From assembly GCA_030490835.1 (NCBI GenBank), contig CM059971.1, positions 51,570,012 to 51,634,011 of the forward strand: 64,000 nucleotides of DNA, in the 5' to 3' direction. The notes beneath the pieces are model-generated. The model saw nothing but the letters and a program-made list of their open reading frames with translations. It was not told where the DNA came from and did not search any database. The position numbers and the translations under genes were made by a program. This DNA comes from Annona cherimola (Eukaryota > Streptophyta > Magnoliopsida > Magnoliales > Annonaceae). Of this stretch, positions 55,170-64,000 are shown in pieces (within the stretch, counting starts at the first letter, position 1; every line of letters begins with the position of its first letter).

Positions 55170-56577
55170 TGTTAGTCTTGAGTTTATGGCAAAATTCAAG
55201 AGGGGAGGGGTGAAGTAGGTTTTAAAAAAATCTTGGGTACTTTAATTATAAACCCCTTTGTTAATGAATCTCCTATGATGAAATATGCCAGGAGAAAGAA
55301 TGAAAGAGTGCAAATAGAATACAATAGCCATGTTGGCGATATCCATAGATGAGCTTACCCCAATATTCATAGATACATCCAATGTTGGCAATTTAAACTT
55401 TCACATATCATAATTTTCTTCTTTGGTTTTATGACAAACTTCCTTTTCATCTTCTACAATAGCCATGCAACAAACTCTTGCCCAATTTGCTTTGTCTTCC
55501 TCTTCACTAGATGAAGTGCTAGAGCTTGAGATTATATATTCTTTTATAAATATTCTTCTAGCCTTTCTCTTTGAGAAATTCTCTTATTTTGAATTTTTAA
55601 GTCATCCAGTGTAGTGCATTCAATTTGTATTATCAAGCATCATAACGTTTATAACATTTTGAAAATTCTTTTCTTTACCTTCATTTTCTTATGTGAGCTA
55701 GAATTTTTGTTTCTCTTCATGTTGAAGTATGTGCTTGATGTGAGTTGACATGAGCTCTCTTTTATACTTTTGAATGCAATAGACTTTCTACTTCTGCGAG
55801 ATTCTTCTTTCTTATTTTTTATGAGTTCATAAGAGATGAGTGAGCTAATCAAATCATTTACTTTGAGCCCTTTTAAGTCCTTTACCTTGTCAATAGTTAT
55901 GATCTTTTGATTCCATGAGTTTGGCAATGCTCTGAGTATCTTCATAACCTGCTCGCTTTCAGAAATTGGCTTTTCTTGGCCTTTAAGAGTGCTAGTGATT
56001 TTAGAAAATCTAGCATACATTTCTAAAATAAATTTTCCATCTAATATTTGAAAGCTCTCAAAATCATCAACAATGATGTTCCTTTTAGTCCCCTTTACTT
56101 CAAAGGAACCCTAAAAAATAGATACTAATTTATCCCATATCTCCTTAGTTGTTATGCATGAAGAAACCTTATTAAATTTTGCAGTAGTCAATGTGCAAAA
56201 TAAGAAGTTCATAGCTTTAGCATTACTTTGGACGTACATCGTCTCTTCTTCCTTCCAAATGGACGCCTTGTCCCCTTTTGGTAATGTAATGACATCTTGT
56301 ATGGTTAAAAAAGAATCCATACTAATTGTCATAATTAGTTGTTTCATTCTCAACTTTCGATAGATAAAACTATTGCATCAAATAGAGGTGGCCTAAAAAA
56401 ATGATATACCCTTAGTAAATGCAGCTACAGAAGTTAAGTGGGTTATCATAGATATATAAAAGAGATCACCCAAAAAAGATAGATGTCTGTTTTGATACCA
56501 CTTGTTGGTCCTGAGTTTATAGAAAAATTCAAGAGGGGAGGGGTGAATTAGCTTCTTAAAAATTCTTGGGTACTTTA
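55170..56577 (-). pseudogene. copia-3: decayed minus-strand copia with gag relic between LTR ends
   Basis: At the left, TGTTAGTCTTGAG... (55170) and aagaggggaggggtgaa are the inverted end of the copia LTR. At the right, TGTTGGTCC at 56503 with a diverged PBS (rc of TGGTATCAAAAC, 56489-56500) marks the 5' LTR, of which only 75 bases remain before the insertion at 56578. Between them gag reads on the minus strand: 56111-56353 (MRMKQLIMTISMDSF, TTKEIWDKLVSIF), 55649-56020 ([29 protein letters not shown]) and a later acidic/Cys stretch near 55400-55530 (ARVCCMA). The pol region is deleted. Confidence 0.8.
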
Positions 56578-56701
56578 TGTTGGAAACAATGTTCAAAATA
56601 ATTTAAATTGACCAAAGCCTGAGTTTTGATGATTAACAAGGACTTATTTGAGTATATAAGGAGTACTAACATGTTTGACAAATGTTTAAGGAAAGCAAAG
56701 A

Positions 56702-57490
56702 AGTCAAGTCGATCTCCAAGTCGACTTGGACTTCGACTTGGGTGAAGTCGATCCCAAAGTCGACTCAAATATCGACTTGAGAATGAATCCCAAAAGGCAA
56801 CAGGTGAAGTCGCAGGTCAAGTCGACTCCACTTGCGACTTGGGAAGTCAAGTCGCATACGAAGTCGACTCCAGCATCGACTTGGAGTATCCAGAGCTGAA
56901 AAGTGGAAACGAACATAACGAAGTCGCAAACGAAATCGACTCCAGGTGCGACTTGGGTGAAGTCGCAGGCCAGGTCGACTCCATCCACGACTTGAGATGT
57001 TCAAACTTTCAAAGATACAGTTTTAAAGATATTCAAGAGGATTTATCATTCAAGTCCAAGGAATCAAGATGAAAAACAAATGAGTCAATTTCAAAGTTAA
57101 GAATCATGTTCTACATTCAAATCAAGTCTATCAAGCTCAAAGCAAATCTTCAAGCTAGCTTCCAAATGGAGTAAAATCCAAGTCATGAAGATCAAGTGAG
57201 TCCAAAGCAAAGCAAGGAACATACATATATTGTGCAAGAACTCAAAGCTTTCAAATGGTTTGCAAGATTCAAGACAGTTCAAGAAGATCAAGGCGTTTCT
57301 GCAATAGACCAAGCCAAGTCGCAACCCAAGTCGACTTCAGGATCGACTTGAGTTGAAGTCTGAAAGCCAAGTCGACCCAAGTCTCAGACTTGAGTTTCTG
57401 AAAAACCCAAGTCGCAGGCCAAGTCGACTCCATGTGCGACTTGGAAGCCAAGTCGCAGGCCAAGTCGACTTCATCTTAGACTTGGAGAAT
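56702..57490 (+). repeat. GTCGACTCC palindromic repeat clusters in younger copia LTR
   Basis: Units such as aagtcgcaggtcaagtcgac followed by tccacttgcgacttgg recur. The outer parts (aagtcgca / tgcgactt) pair with each other around the central GTCGAC. CpG sites are well kept here compared with the decayed copy at 30101-30888. Confidence 0.9.
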
Positions 57491-57567
57491 AACGGTCAAA
57501 TTTTTGAACGTTGGAGTTCATTTATTGCACGCCAACCACTTCTACAACGTTCATATTTTCCTCAATC

Positions 57568-57575
57568 TATAAAAG
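57568..57575 (+). promoter_or_regulatory. TATA box of copia LTR
   Basis: CAATCTATAAAAGGACATTC; the corresponding place in the older LTR reads TATATATAGAC (14100-14110). Confidence 0.7.
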
Positions 57576-57916
57576 GACATTCAAATGAACGTGAGAAGAT
57601 ACAAGAGACACTACTCAAAAGATCAAAGAGAGAAAAGAAGTGCAAGAAAGATTTTCAAATACCTTTTCTCCATACATAAGTGTTTCAAAGGAAGAAAGAG
57701 TTTCAAACTGCAAGTTGCTTCAACAATCATCATTCAAGCCATTTTTTGATTTCTTCCACGAGCTCAAAACTGCCTACACAAATCTGTAAAGTGTAGTTCT
57801 TATTCATTTCTTTATTTGGTTATATAAAACTTGATTTAGCTTGGGTAGCTAAGATCAAGTATATGCAAAGTAGGGTGTGATTGGAGTGAGACTCATCACC
57901 TACTTGTGCAAGTGAT

Positions 57917-58120
57917 TGTATATGCCCCCTAGAGCTTTGAATCTAGAAGAGAGCAAGTGGCTCTAGTTGTATATGCCCCCTAGAGCTTTGAATCTAGAAG
58001 AGAGCAAGTGGCTCTAGTTGTATATGCCCCCTAGAGCTTTGAATCTAGAAGAGAGCAAGTGGTTCTAGTTGTGTATGCCCCCTAGAGCTTTGAATCTAGA
58101 AGAGAGCGGTGACTCTAAGT
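57917..58120 (+). repeat. Four 51-bp tandem repeats in copia LTR
   Basis: Units start at 57917, 57968, 58019 and 58070 with TGTATATGCCCCCTAGAGC (fourth: TGTGTATGCC). Internal cttt/gaatctagaag replaces the agctaga of the 49-bp version. Confidence 0.95.
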
Positions 58121-58381
58121 GTATTCTTGGAATACATAGTGGAACCCAAGTCACAACGGAGTGTGAGCTTGGAAGAGTGGAGTAGGGAAGGTTTGCCCGA
58201 ACCACTATAAATCTTGTGTTCTACTTGTTTTCACTGATTTATCTTATTTGCTCTCCATTCCCTTAAAAAAGGGGATTAACTTTTTCAAGGGGCTAAGATC
58301 TTTGAGATTATCAAAGAAATTTTAAAGAACCCAATTCACCCCTCCCCTCTTGGGTTTAGCCATCAACTCGGGACCAACAAG

Positions 58382-58393
58382 TGGTATCAGAGC
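58382..58393 (+). other. Primer-binding site of the Sirevirus-like copia
   Basis: TGGTATCAGAGC, two bases after the LTR; initiator tRNA-Met type, as in Sireviruses. Confidence 0.95.
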
Positions 58394-58427
58394 AGGTCTT
58401 TGAGTTTATCAAAGAGATCTTATTGAA

Positions 58428-60206
58428 ATGGCATCCCAATCTACTTCCGTTCCCGCATTTGCTGAAGGCCAATCCTTTACAAGGCCACCGTTGTTTGATG
58501 GGAACAATTTTGGATATTGGAAGCTTCGTATGAAGCAACTCATCATGGCTACCGACATGGACTCTTGGATTGCTATCCAAGATGGAGTAACCTTGCCTAC
58601 CGATGAAAGAGCTTCCAAATGGACCGATGAGGAAGTAAGAACTGTTAAGAGCAACGCCAAAGCTATGAACTCTTTATTTTGTGCTCTTAATGCTTCTGAA
58701 TATGATAGAGTATCCTCTTGCTTGACCGCCAAAGAAATATGGGATACGCTAACCTCTATCTATGAAGGAACTTCTCAAGTCCAAGGGACGAGAAGGAATA
58801 TTTTGATTGGAGAACTAGAGAACTTTAGAATGTTAGAAACAGAAAATATTTCTGAAATGTTTGCTAGATTCTCTAAGATTACTAATGCTTTAAAAGGTCT
58901 TGGAAAAGCAATATCTGAATCTGAGCAGGTCATGAAGATTTTAAGAGCTCTACCCGAATCATGGACTCCAAAGATCACTGCAATTGAAGAAGCCAAAGAC
59001 CTCAACACGCTGAAGCTCGAAGACTTAATTAGCTCACTTATGTCACATGAGCTAATTAAGAAAAGGAATGAAGATCAACACAGGGGCAAAAGAGCAATTG
59101 CCTTAAAAGCCGCACAAGACACCGATGACACATCTTCTTCTCAAAATGACGACGAGATTGCTCTACTCACAAAACGATTCAGAAAATTTGTGAGGAAAGG
59201 CAAAAATTTCAGAAGCTTCAAAGAAAGAACTCCCCGAGAGAAGAAGAAAGAATCAACAAAGTGCTACCGATGCGGCGGTTCGGGACATATGCAAGCCCAA
59301 TGTCCAACTCCCGAAGAAATCAAGGCAAAAGAACAAAGAAAGGATCGAGGGGACAATAGAAGATTTCAGAAATATAAAGGAAGAGGCATGTACGTGAATG
59401 ACGAGGAATCTACAACGAGTAGCTCCTCAACCGACGAAATCGAAGCAGAAGAATGTGCGAGAATTTGCTGTATGGCACAAATCGAGCAAGGAGAACAAAC
59501 TACCTCAAAATGCACAAGCAATGAAGAGGTAAGTTCCAAATTCTCCCTTCCTAATTCAAGTTATTCTTCCTCTCATGAATGCCTCAAATGTGCTGAGTTA
59601 GATGAGCTACAAATGGCATATGATTCTTTATATGAAGAAATGAAGAAATTAGGAAGCAAGTTTACAATTAAGAAAAAACAATGTGATGCAGTAATAATTA
59701 TAAATGGTAAACTTGCAGAAGAAAATGATTTGCTAAAAAAGGAGAACAAATCATTAAATGAATCATTAGCCAAGTTCTCTAATCCAGGAGAAAACGTCAA
59801 AATATTTTTGAATATGACCTCCCAAACACATAAAAGAGGTCTTGGGTATCATACATTTGAGCAAGGAGAAAGTAGCAAATCAAATGTGAAATTACTTGAG
59901 AAATATCAAACTAAAACTGCATCTATATACAAGCCACAAAAGAAAAATTTTAAGTGGACTAGAAGACCAATGATTGAACCTTTATATGCTTGGAGACCTA
60001 CTCCAAGATTACCTATGGCTTGTAATTTCTGCAATAAGATGGGTCATAAAACTTACAAATGTAACTTTAAGAAACTATATGACAATGGTGCTAAATTAGT
60101 TTGGGTTCCAAGAAACACAAGATTTGGGCTTTCAAAGTTAGATCAACTTAGATTAGATTCTATTACTAACCCAAATGGACCCATAAAATGGGTACCAAAA
60201 AGATAA
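58428..60206 (+). CDS. Gag polyprotein of Sirevirus-like copia element
   Basis: 592 codons; the ATG lies 34 bases after the PBS. Residues ~20-215 form the copia gag (UBN2-type) capsid core ([43 protein letters not shown]). A zinc knuckle at C279/C282/H287/C292 ([14 protein letters not shown]) is followed by an acidic Ser-rich stretch, a coiled coil at ~388-450 and a second knuckle at C532/C535/H540/C545 ([14 protein letters not shown]). It ends ...GPIKWVPKR then stop. The tail is normally followed in frame by the protease; here pol lies in the +1 frame. The A-run ccaaaaagataa at the stop and a donor-like GAGGTAAGT at 59526-59534 offer two possible routes to a fusion. The encoded product would form the particle shell and bind RNA. 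Confidence 0.93.
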   Translation: MASQSTSVPAFAEGQSFTRPPLFDGNNFGYWKLRMKQLIMATDMDSWIAIQDGVTLPTDERASKWTDEEVRTVKSNAKAMNSLFCALNASEYDRVSSCLTAKEIWDTLTSIYEGTSQVQGTRRNILIGELENFRMLETENISEMFARFSKITNALKGLGKAISESEQVMKILRALPESWTPKITAIEEAKDLNTLKLEDLISSLMSHELIKKRNEDQHRGKRAIALKAAQDTDDTSSSQNDDEIALLTKRFRKFVRKGKNFRSFKERTPREKKKESTKCYRCGGSGHMQAQCPTPEEIKAKEQRKDRGDNRRFQKYKGRGMYVNDEESTTSSSSTDEIEAEECARICCMAQIEQGEQTTSKCTSNEEVSSKFSLPNSSYSSSHECLKCAELDELQMAYDSLYEEMKKLGSKFTIKKKQCDAVIIINGKLAEENDLLKKENKSLNESLAKFSNPGENVKIFLNMTSQTHKRGLGYHTFEQGESSKSNVKLLEKYQTKTASIYKPQKKNFKWTRRPMIEPLYAWRPTPRLPMACNFCNKMGHKTYKCNFKKLYDNGAKLVWVPRNTRFGLSKLDQLRLDSITNPNGPIKWVPKR

Positions 60207-60228
60207 GATTTATTTCCTTATTTTTCAG
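59529..60228 (+). other. Candidate gag-pol intron in copia
   Basis: GAG|GTAAGT at 59528/59529 (phase 0, after codon 367) and TTATTTTTCAG|ATATG at 60228/60229. The 700-base span removes the gag stop, and the following bases are exactly in the pol frame. It would also remove the coiled coil and second zinc knuckle. Sequence-based guess only. Confidence 0.3.
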
Positions 60229-60264
60229 ATATGTTTTAAGGCAAAGGCAAACAATGAATGGTTC

Positions 60265-63200
60265 ATGGATAGCGGTTGTTCAAGGCATATGACTGGTGAA
60301 AGAAGTTTGTTTCATAAACTTAAGCCTTGCAACGATGGAATGGTTGCCTTTGGAAATAATGAAAAAGGTAAAATTAAAGGTAAAGGAAATATACTTAGTA
60401 CCTCAAATGCATGCATGGAAGATGTTTTATTTGTTGAAGGACTCAAACACAATTTAATGAGTATTAGCCAATTATGTGATAAAGGATATAAAGTTGTGTT
60501 TGAATCATCTATATGTAATGTATTTGATGGAGAACATATCATGTTTAGTGGTAAAAGACATGGAAATGTTTATTTGGTTTCACTTGATGAATTGAATGGT
60601 CAATGTCTTATGGCCATTGATAATGATCCATGGGTTTGGTATAAAAGGCTTGGACATGTAAACATGGGAAATATAAAGACCCTATGGAAAAAGAATTTGG
60701 TAGAAGGATTACCAAAGTTGAAATATGACAAAGACAAAATTTGTAAGGCATGTCAAATATCAAAACAACCCAAAATGTCTTTCTCTACCAAAAAGGAAAT
60801 TTCCACCACTAGGCCACTTGAATTGCTACACATGGATCTATATGGGCCATCAGACATTTCAACCATTGGTGGAAAGAAATATGTGTTTGTCATAGTTGAT
60901 GATTTTTCAAGATTCACTTGGATAATTCTCTTAGCTAGTAAAGATGAAGCCTTCTCTATGTTTGCAACTTTTGTAAATTTGGTGCAAAATGAAAAACAGA
61001 GTATTATTATGAACATAAGAAGCGATCATGGTGGCGAATTCGAAAACAAACGATTCATGGAATTTTGTAATGAAAAAGGAATTCACCACACATTTTCTGC
61101 ACCAAGAACTCCACAACAAAATGGAGTAGTTGAAAGGAAAAATAGAACTATACAAGAGATGGCTAGAACTATGCTAAATGAGAGCAATTTATCCAAGAAA
61201 TTTTGGGGTGAAGCTGTGAGTACAGCTTGTCATGTTTTGAACCGAGTTACCATTCGAGCAATCTTGAAAAAGACCCCATATGAACTATGGAAAGGAAGGA
61301 AACCAAATATATCTTATTTTCATGCTTTTGGATGTACATGTTATGTTTTGAACAATGGAAAAGCCAACTTGGGAAAATTAGATGCCAAAAGTGATGAGGC
61401 TATATTCCTTGGTTATTCATCAAATAGCAAAGCATACAGAGTATTCAACAAACGAAACCAAGCTGTAGAAGAATCCATACATATTGTATTTGATGAAATT
61501 AACCAAAGTCCGAGAAAGGAGGATGAACTAAGTAATGCAGATGAGACGAAAGGCAAAGAACAATCAAAGGAACCAGAGCGCAAGTCAGAAAATCCAGAGG
61601 AGGAAGAGGTAAGTGAAGGTAATGACTCTTACAAACCTCCAACTGATTTAAAGTTCAAAAATGCCCATCCAATTGAACAAGTTATTGGAAACATATATGA
61701 AGGAGTAAAAACTAGAAGATCAAAACAAAACGTTTATGGCCAATATGCGTTTGTATCAAAAATTGAACCAAATACCATTGAACAAGCTCTTAATGATGAA
61801 AATTGGGTTATTTCAATGCAAGAAGAGCTAAATCAATTCGAAAGAAACAATGTATGGCATTTAGTTCCTAGACCAAACAATCATACAGTCATTGGTACAA
61901 AATGGGTATTTAGGAATAAATTAGATGAAAGCGGTCTTGTAATTAGAAACAAGGCAAGATTAGTAGCCAAAGGGTATTCCCAAGAAGAAGGAATTGATTT
62001 TGAAGAATCGTATGCACCCGTGGCTAGATTAGAAGCCATACGCATCCTACTAGCATTTGCTTCTCATATGAACTTCAAATTGTTTCAAATGGATGTAAAA
62101 AGCGCATTTTTAAATGGTTATTTGAATGAAGAAGTATATGTTGAACAACCCCCTGGTTTTGAAGAAAAGAATCAATCAAAGTTTGTTTATAAATTAACCA
62201 AAGCATTATATGGACTAAAACAAGCACCAAGAGCTTGGTATGAAAGGTTAAATAGATTCTTGATTGATCATGAGTTTCAAAGAGGGAAAGTAGACACTAC
62301 TTTATTCATCAAGTACAAAAATAAAAATATTTTGATTGTACAGATTTATGTGGATGACATAATATTCGGTGCTACTGATGAAAATCTTTGTCAAGAATTT
62401 TCTAAGATAATGCAGAGTGAGTTCGAAATGAGCATGATGAGAGAATTAAATTTCTTCCTTGGACTACAAATCAAGCAACAAAGTGAAGGAATATTTCTGA
62501 ACCAGTCCAAGTATGTCAAAGAGATGCTCAAGAAATTTGGAATGCAGAATAGCAAAGGGGCAAACACTCCAATGAGCTCAACAATCAAAATCGACACGGA
62601 TGAAAACGGTAAAAGTATCGATCAAAAGCTTTATAGGAGCATGATAGGATCTTTGCTTTATCTAACTGCTTCTAGACCCGATATCTTATTTAGTGTTTGT
62701 ATGTGTTCTAGATTTCAAGCATGTCCCAAAGAATCACATCTACTTGCTGTGAAAAGAATTTTTAAATATTTGATGAAAACCACAAACCTTGGACTATGGT
62801 ATCCAAAGGGGTCAACCTTTGATCTAATCGGCTATTCGGATGCAGACTTTGCCGGATATAAAGTAGATAGAAAAAGTACCAGTGGAACTTGTCAATTTCT
62901 TGGACATATGCTAGTTTCATGGCATTCAAGAAAACAAACAAGTGTTGCACTATCTACTGCGGAAGCCGAATACATAGCCGCCGGTAGTTGTTGTGCCCAA
63001 TTACTTTGGATGAAACAGCAATTAAAGGATTATGGTATTGATTATGTTGATATTCCTATTAGATGTGATAATACAAGTGCAATTTGTTTGACTAAAAATC
63101 CTGTATTGCATTCTAGAACCAAACATATTGATGTGAGACATCATTTTATTCGTGAACATGTTGAAAATCATGATGTGTGCTTAGAATATGTAAAAACAGA

Positions 63201-63291
63201 AGACCAAATTGCTGATATCTTTACCAAACCTCTAGCCAAAGATTCATTTTGTAAGATTAGGAATGATATGGGGATGATAGAGCTTAACTAA
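60265..63291 (+). CDS. Pol polyprotein of Sirevirus-like copia element
   Basis: Open from upstream without a stop back to at least 60208; the first ATG is at 60265, right at the protease triad. Order is typical of copia. Protease D2-S3-G4 ([10 protein letters not shown]). Integrase zinc region with H131 and C160/C163. Catalytic D191, D254 (RSDHGGEFE) and E290 ([10 protein letters not shown]). An acidic linker ~410-455. RT ~540-780 with YVDD at 695-698. RNase H with D859, E900, D935. It ends near [10 protein letters not shown]...MGMIELN. All catalytic residues are present, so enzyme activity is plausible if the protein is expressed with upstream protease sequence. The [10 protein letters not shown] and LHMDLYGP blocks, the PBS type, LTR palindromes and a downstream ORF fit the SIRE/Maximus lineage. 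Confidence 0.95.
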   Translation: MDSGCSRHMTGERSLFHKLKPCNDGMVAFGNNEKGKIKGKGNILSTSNACMEDVLFVEGLKHNLMSISQLCDKGYKVVFESSICNVFDGEHIMFSGKRHGNVYLVSLDELNGQCLMAIDNDPWVWYKRLGHVNMGNIKTLWKKNLVEGLPKLKYDKDKICKACQISKQPKMSFSTKKEISTTRPLELLHMDLYGPSDISTIGGKKYVFVIVDDFSRFTWIILLASKDEAFSMFATFVNLVQNEKQSIIMNIRSDHGGEFENKRFMEFCNEKGIHHTFSAPRTPQQNGVVERKNRTIQEMARTMLNESNLSKKFWGEAVSTACHVLNRVTIRAILKKTPYELWKGRKPNISYFHAFGCTCYVLNNGKANLGKLDAKSDEAIFLGYSSNSKAYRVFNKRNQAVEESIHIVFDEINQSPRKEDELSNADETKGKEQSKEPERKSENPEEEEVSEGNDSYKPPTDLKFKNAHPIEQVIGNIYEGVKTRRSKQNVYGQYAFVSKIEPNTIEQALNDENWVISMQEELNQFERNNVWHLVPRPNNHTVIGTKWVFRNKLDESGLVIRNKARLVAKGYSQEEGIDFEESYAPVARLEAIRILLAFASHMNFKLFQMDVKSAFLNGYLNEEVYVEQPPGFEEKNQSKFVYKLTKALYGLKQAPRAWYERLNRFLIDHEFQRGKVDTTLFIKYKNKNILIVQIYVDDIIFGATDENLCQEFSKIMQSEFEMSMMRELNFFLGLQIKQQSEGIFLNQSKYVKEMLKKFGMQNSKGANTPMSSTIKIDTDENGKSIDQKLYRSMIGSLLYLTASRPDILFSVCMCSRFQACPKESHLLAVKRIFKYLMKTTNLGLWYPKGSTFDLIGYSDADFAGYKVDRKSTSGTCQFLGHMLVSWHSRKQTSVALSTAEAEYIAAGSCCAQLLWMKQQLKDYGIDYVDIPIRCDNTSAICLTKNPVLHSRTKHIDVRHHFIREHVENHDVCLEYVKTEDQIADIFTKPLAKDSFCKIRNDMGMIELN

Positions 63292-63720
63292 GGAAAAATG
63301 CATAAGAAAATTAAAATTGGAAAATGTCAAGTCGATGAGTCAAGTCGACTCCAGGGACGCCAGGTCGACTCCGCTTCAGAAGCGAAGTCGACTCCGCTAG
63401 GGTCGAAGTCGACTCCGCCCCCAGGCGAAGTCGACTCCAGAAGGACCGAAGTCGACTTCGCCTAGGGCAAGTCGACTCCGCGCGCGACCGTCCGAATTCC
63501 GGAAATTCTTTCTTTTCTTCTCTCCTCTCTTCTTTCTTTCTCATTTTTTCCGGCCTCTCTGTTTTTCTCTTCTTCTCCGGGGATTCTCTCTATTTCTCCA
63601 TCTTCGGCGACAGTCTTTTCTCCGGCAATTTCTTCTTCCATCTCCGGCAAAACTTTTCCGGCAAATCCCTTTCTCTCTTTCACTAGCATTCCCTCTCAGA
63701 TTCCATAAATCCCATCTCAA
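63292..63720 (+). other. Region between pol and third ORF with GTCGACTCC repeats
   Basis: 63331-63483 holds about seven aagtcgactcc units without the flanking tgcgactt arms, GC-richer than the LTR versions. Then comes a C/T-rich leader (ttctttctttctc, ctccggcaa..tcttct) leading to the ATG at 63721. No ORF on the plus strand; minus-strand ORFs here mirror the pyrimidine tract. Confidence 0.75.
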
Positions 63721-64000
63721 TGGCCCCGAAGAAAGCCATCTCCAAACCATCAAAAAAGCCTGTGCCTAGACCTCCCACATCTCACACTGAGGAAGAAGTT
63801 CCTAGGAGAGCTAGGACACCTGCAAAACGGGCTCGAGAAGAACCCTCAACTTCGACGGGTAAACGGGTTCGATTCCAAACCTCCACTCAATCATCTGATC
63901 AAGCACCCAGGTCGGAAAATCAACAAACCTCACAGAGTACACAATCCGGAACAAGCAGAAGGGGCACTGCAGCTGGGAAAGCCCAAGTTTTGAAGATGCC
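63721..64000 (+). CDS. Start of a third ORF downstream of copia pol (runs off the window)
   Basis: At least 93 codons, open to the window end. It begins MAPKKAISKPSKKPVPRPP, then has Lys/Arg clusters (RRARTPAKRAREE, KRVRFQ) and a Ser/Thr/Gln-rich stretch; the start looks disordered and nuclear-targeting-like. The ATG follows a long pyrimidine-rich leader. Some Sireviruses carry an extra (so-called env-like) ORF in this position; I see no signal peptide or membrane helix in the part present. The decayed minus-strand ORF at 19915-20343 sits in the same place relative to another copia pol end. Function unknown. Confidence 0.6.

Larger units (their letters stand above)
56578..58379 (+). repeat. 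5' LTR of the Sirevirus-like copia element
   Basis: TGTTGGAAACAATG ... GGGACCAACA, 1802 bp. It contains ~10 GTCGACTCC palindromic units in two clusters (56702-57000, 57313-57487), a TATAAAAG promoter element (57568-57575), four 51-bp tandem repeats (57917-58120) and one arm of the palindrome seen in the older copy (58130-58160). The matching 3' LTR must lie beyond 64000. Confidence 0.93.

Noticed and set aside
57917..58120. Regular repeats that might suggest a CRISPR-like array
   Set aside because: The repeats are directly adjacent with no unique spacers, sit in a plant retrotransposon LTR, and are an ordinary minisatellite.

Overview
The window reads as a repeat-filled intergenic block from a flowering plant, probably a dicot. 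It is AT-rich. Its retrotransposons carry plant-type primer-binding sites matching initiator tRNA-Met (TGGTATCAGAGC) or the TGGCGCCGTTGCC type, and there are TRIM and hAT remnants and a captured piece of a plant cytochrome P450. I see no intact host gene, rRNA gene, tRNA gene or CRISPR array. Nearly every base belongs to a transposable element or a relic of one, and many elements are nested inside others. The species cannot be fixed from the sequence.

Layout. (1) 1-13038: a decayed Ty3/gypsy chromovirus on the minus strand (gypsy-1: 3' LTR 1-1974, pol and gag relics 2014-12827). Its integrase is split by a ~6 kb solo LTR of its own family (2942-8992). (2) 13039-15754: a Ty1/copia LTR plus partial gag, joined abruptly to (3) 15755-19371, a collapsed third copy of the gypsy-1 family. 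(4) 19372-19611: a TRIM lacking its 5' LTR. (5) 19612-21440: the decayed 3' half of a minus-strand copia element, including an apparent third ORF. (6) 21641-29326: an LTR of another family (family C, minus) split by a second solo gypsy LTR (22629-29154, plus), which is itself split by a 1.7 kb hAT element carrying a CYP81-like P450 fragment. (7) About 30.9-53.8 kb: a family C element (Athila/Tat-like, apparently non-autonomous). It is invaded by a young, structurally complete Tekay-type chromovirus (33818-42516; LTRs that look identical; one 1641-codon ORF). Its 3' LTR holds an 8.3 kb non-autonomous LTR element (45123-53408) with a single unfamiliar 518-codon ORF. (8) 53758-55160: a hAT relic with a BED zinc finger. 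(9) 55170-56577: a minus-strand copia gag relic, interrupted by (10) 56578-64000, a well-preserved Sirevirus-like copia element with 5' LTR, gag, pol and the start of a third ORF. This last element runs off the window.

How the parts relate. The autonomous elements (the Tekay chromovirus and the Sirevirus-like copia) encode capsid, protease, reverse transcriptase, RNase H and integrase. The family C and 45-53 kb elements have only LTRs, PBS, PPT and an accessory ORF, so they would need proteins in trans. The most notable signals are: hairpin arrays inside LTRs whose arms vary together; a canonical splice donor in an LTR paired with an acceptor just before the gag start; a possible in-frame intron or +1 shift joining copia gag to pol; a Pro in the protease active-site triad of the young chromovirus; and the gene-capturing hAT.
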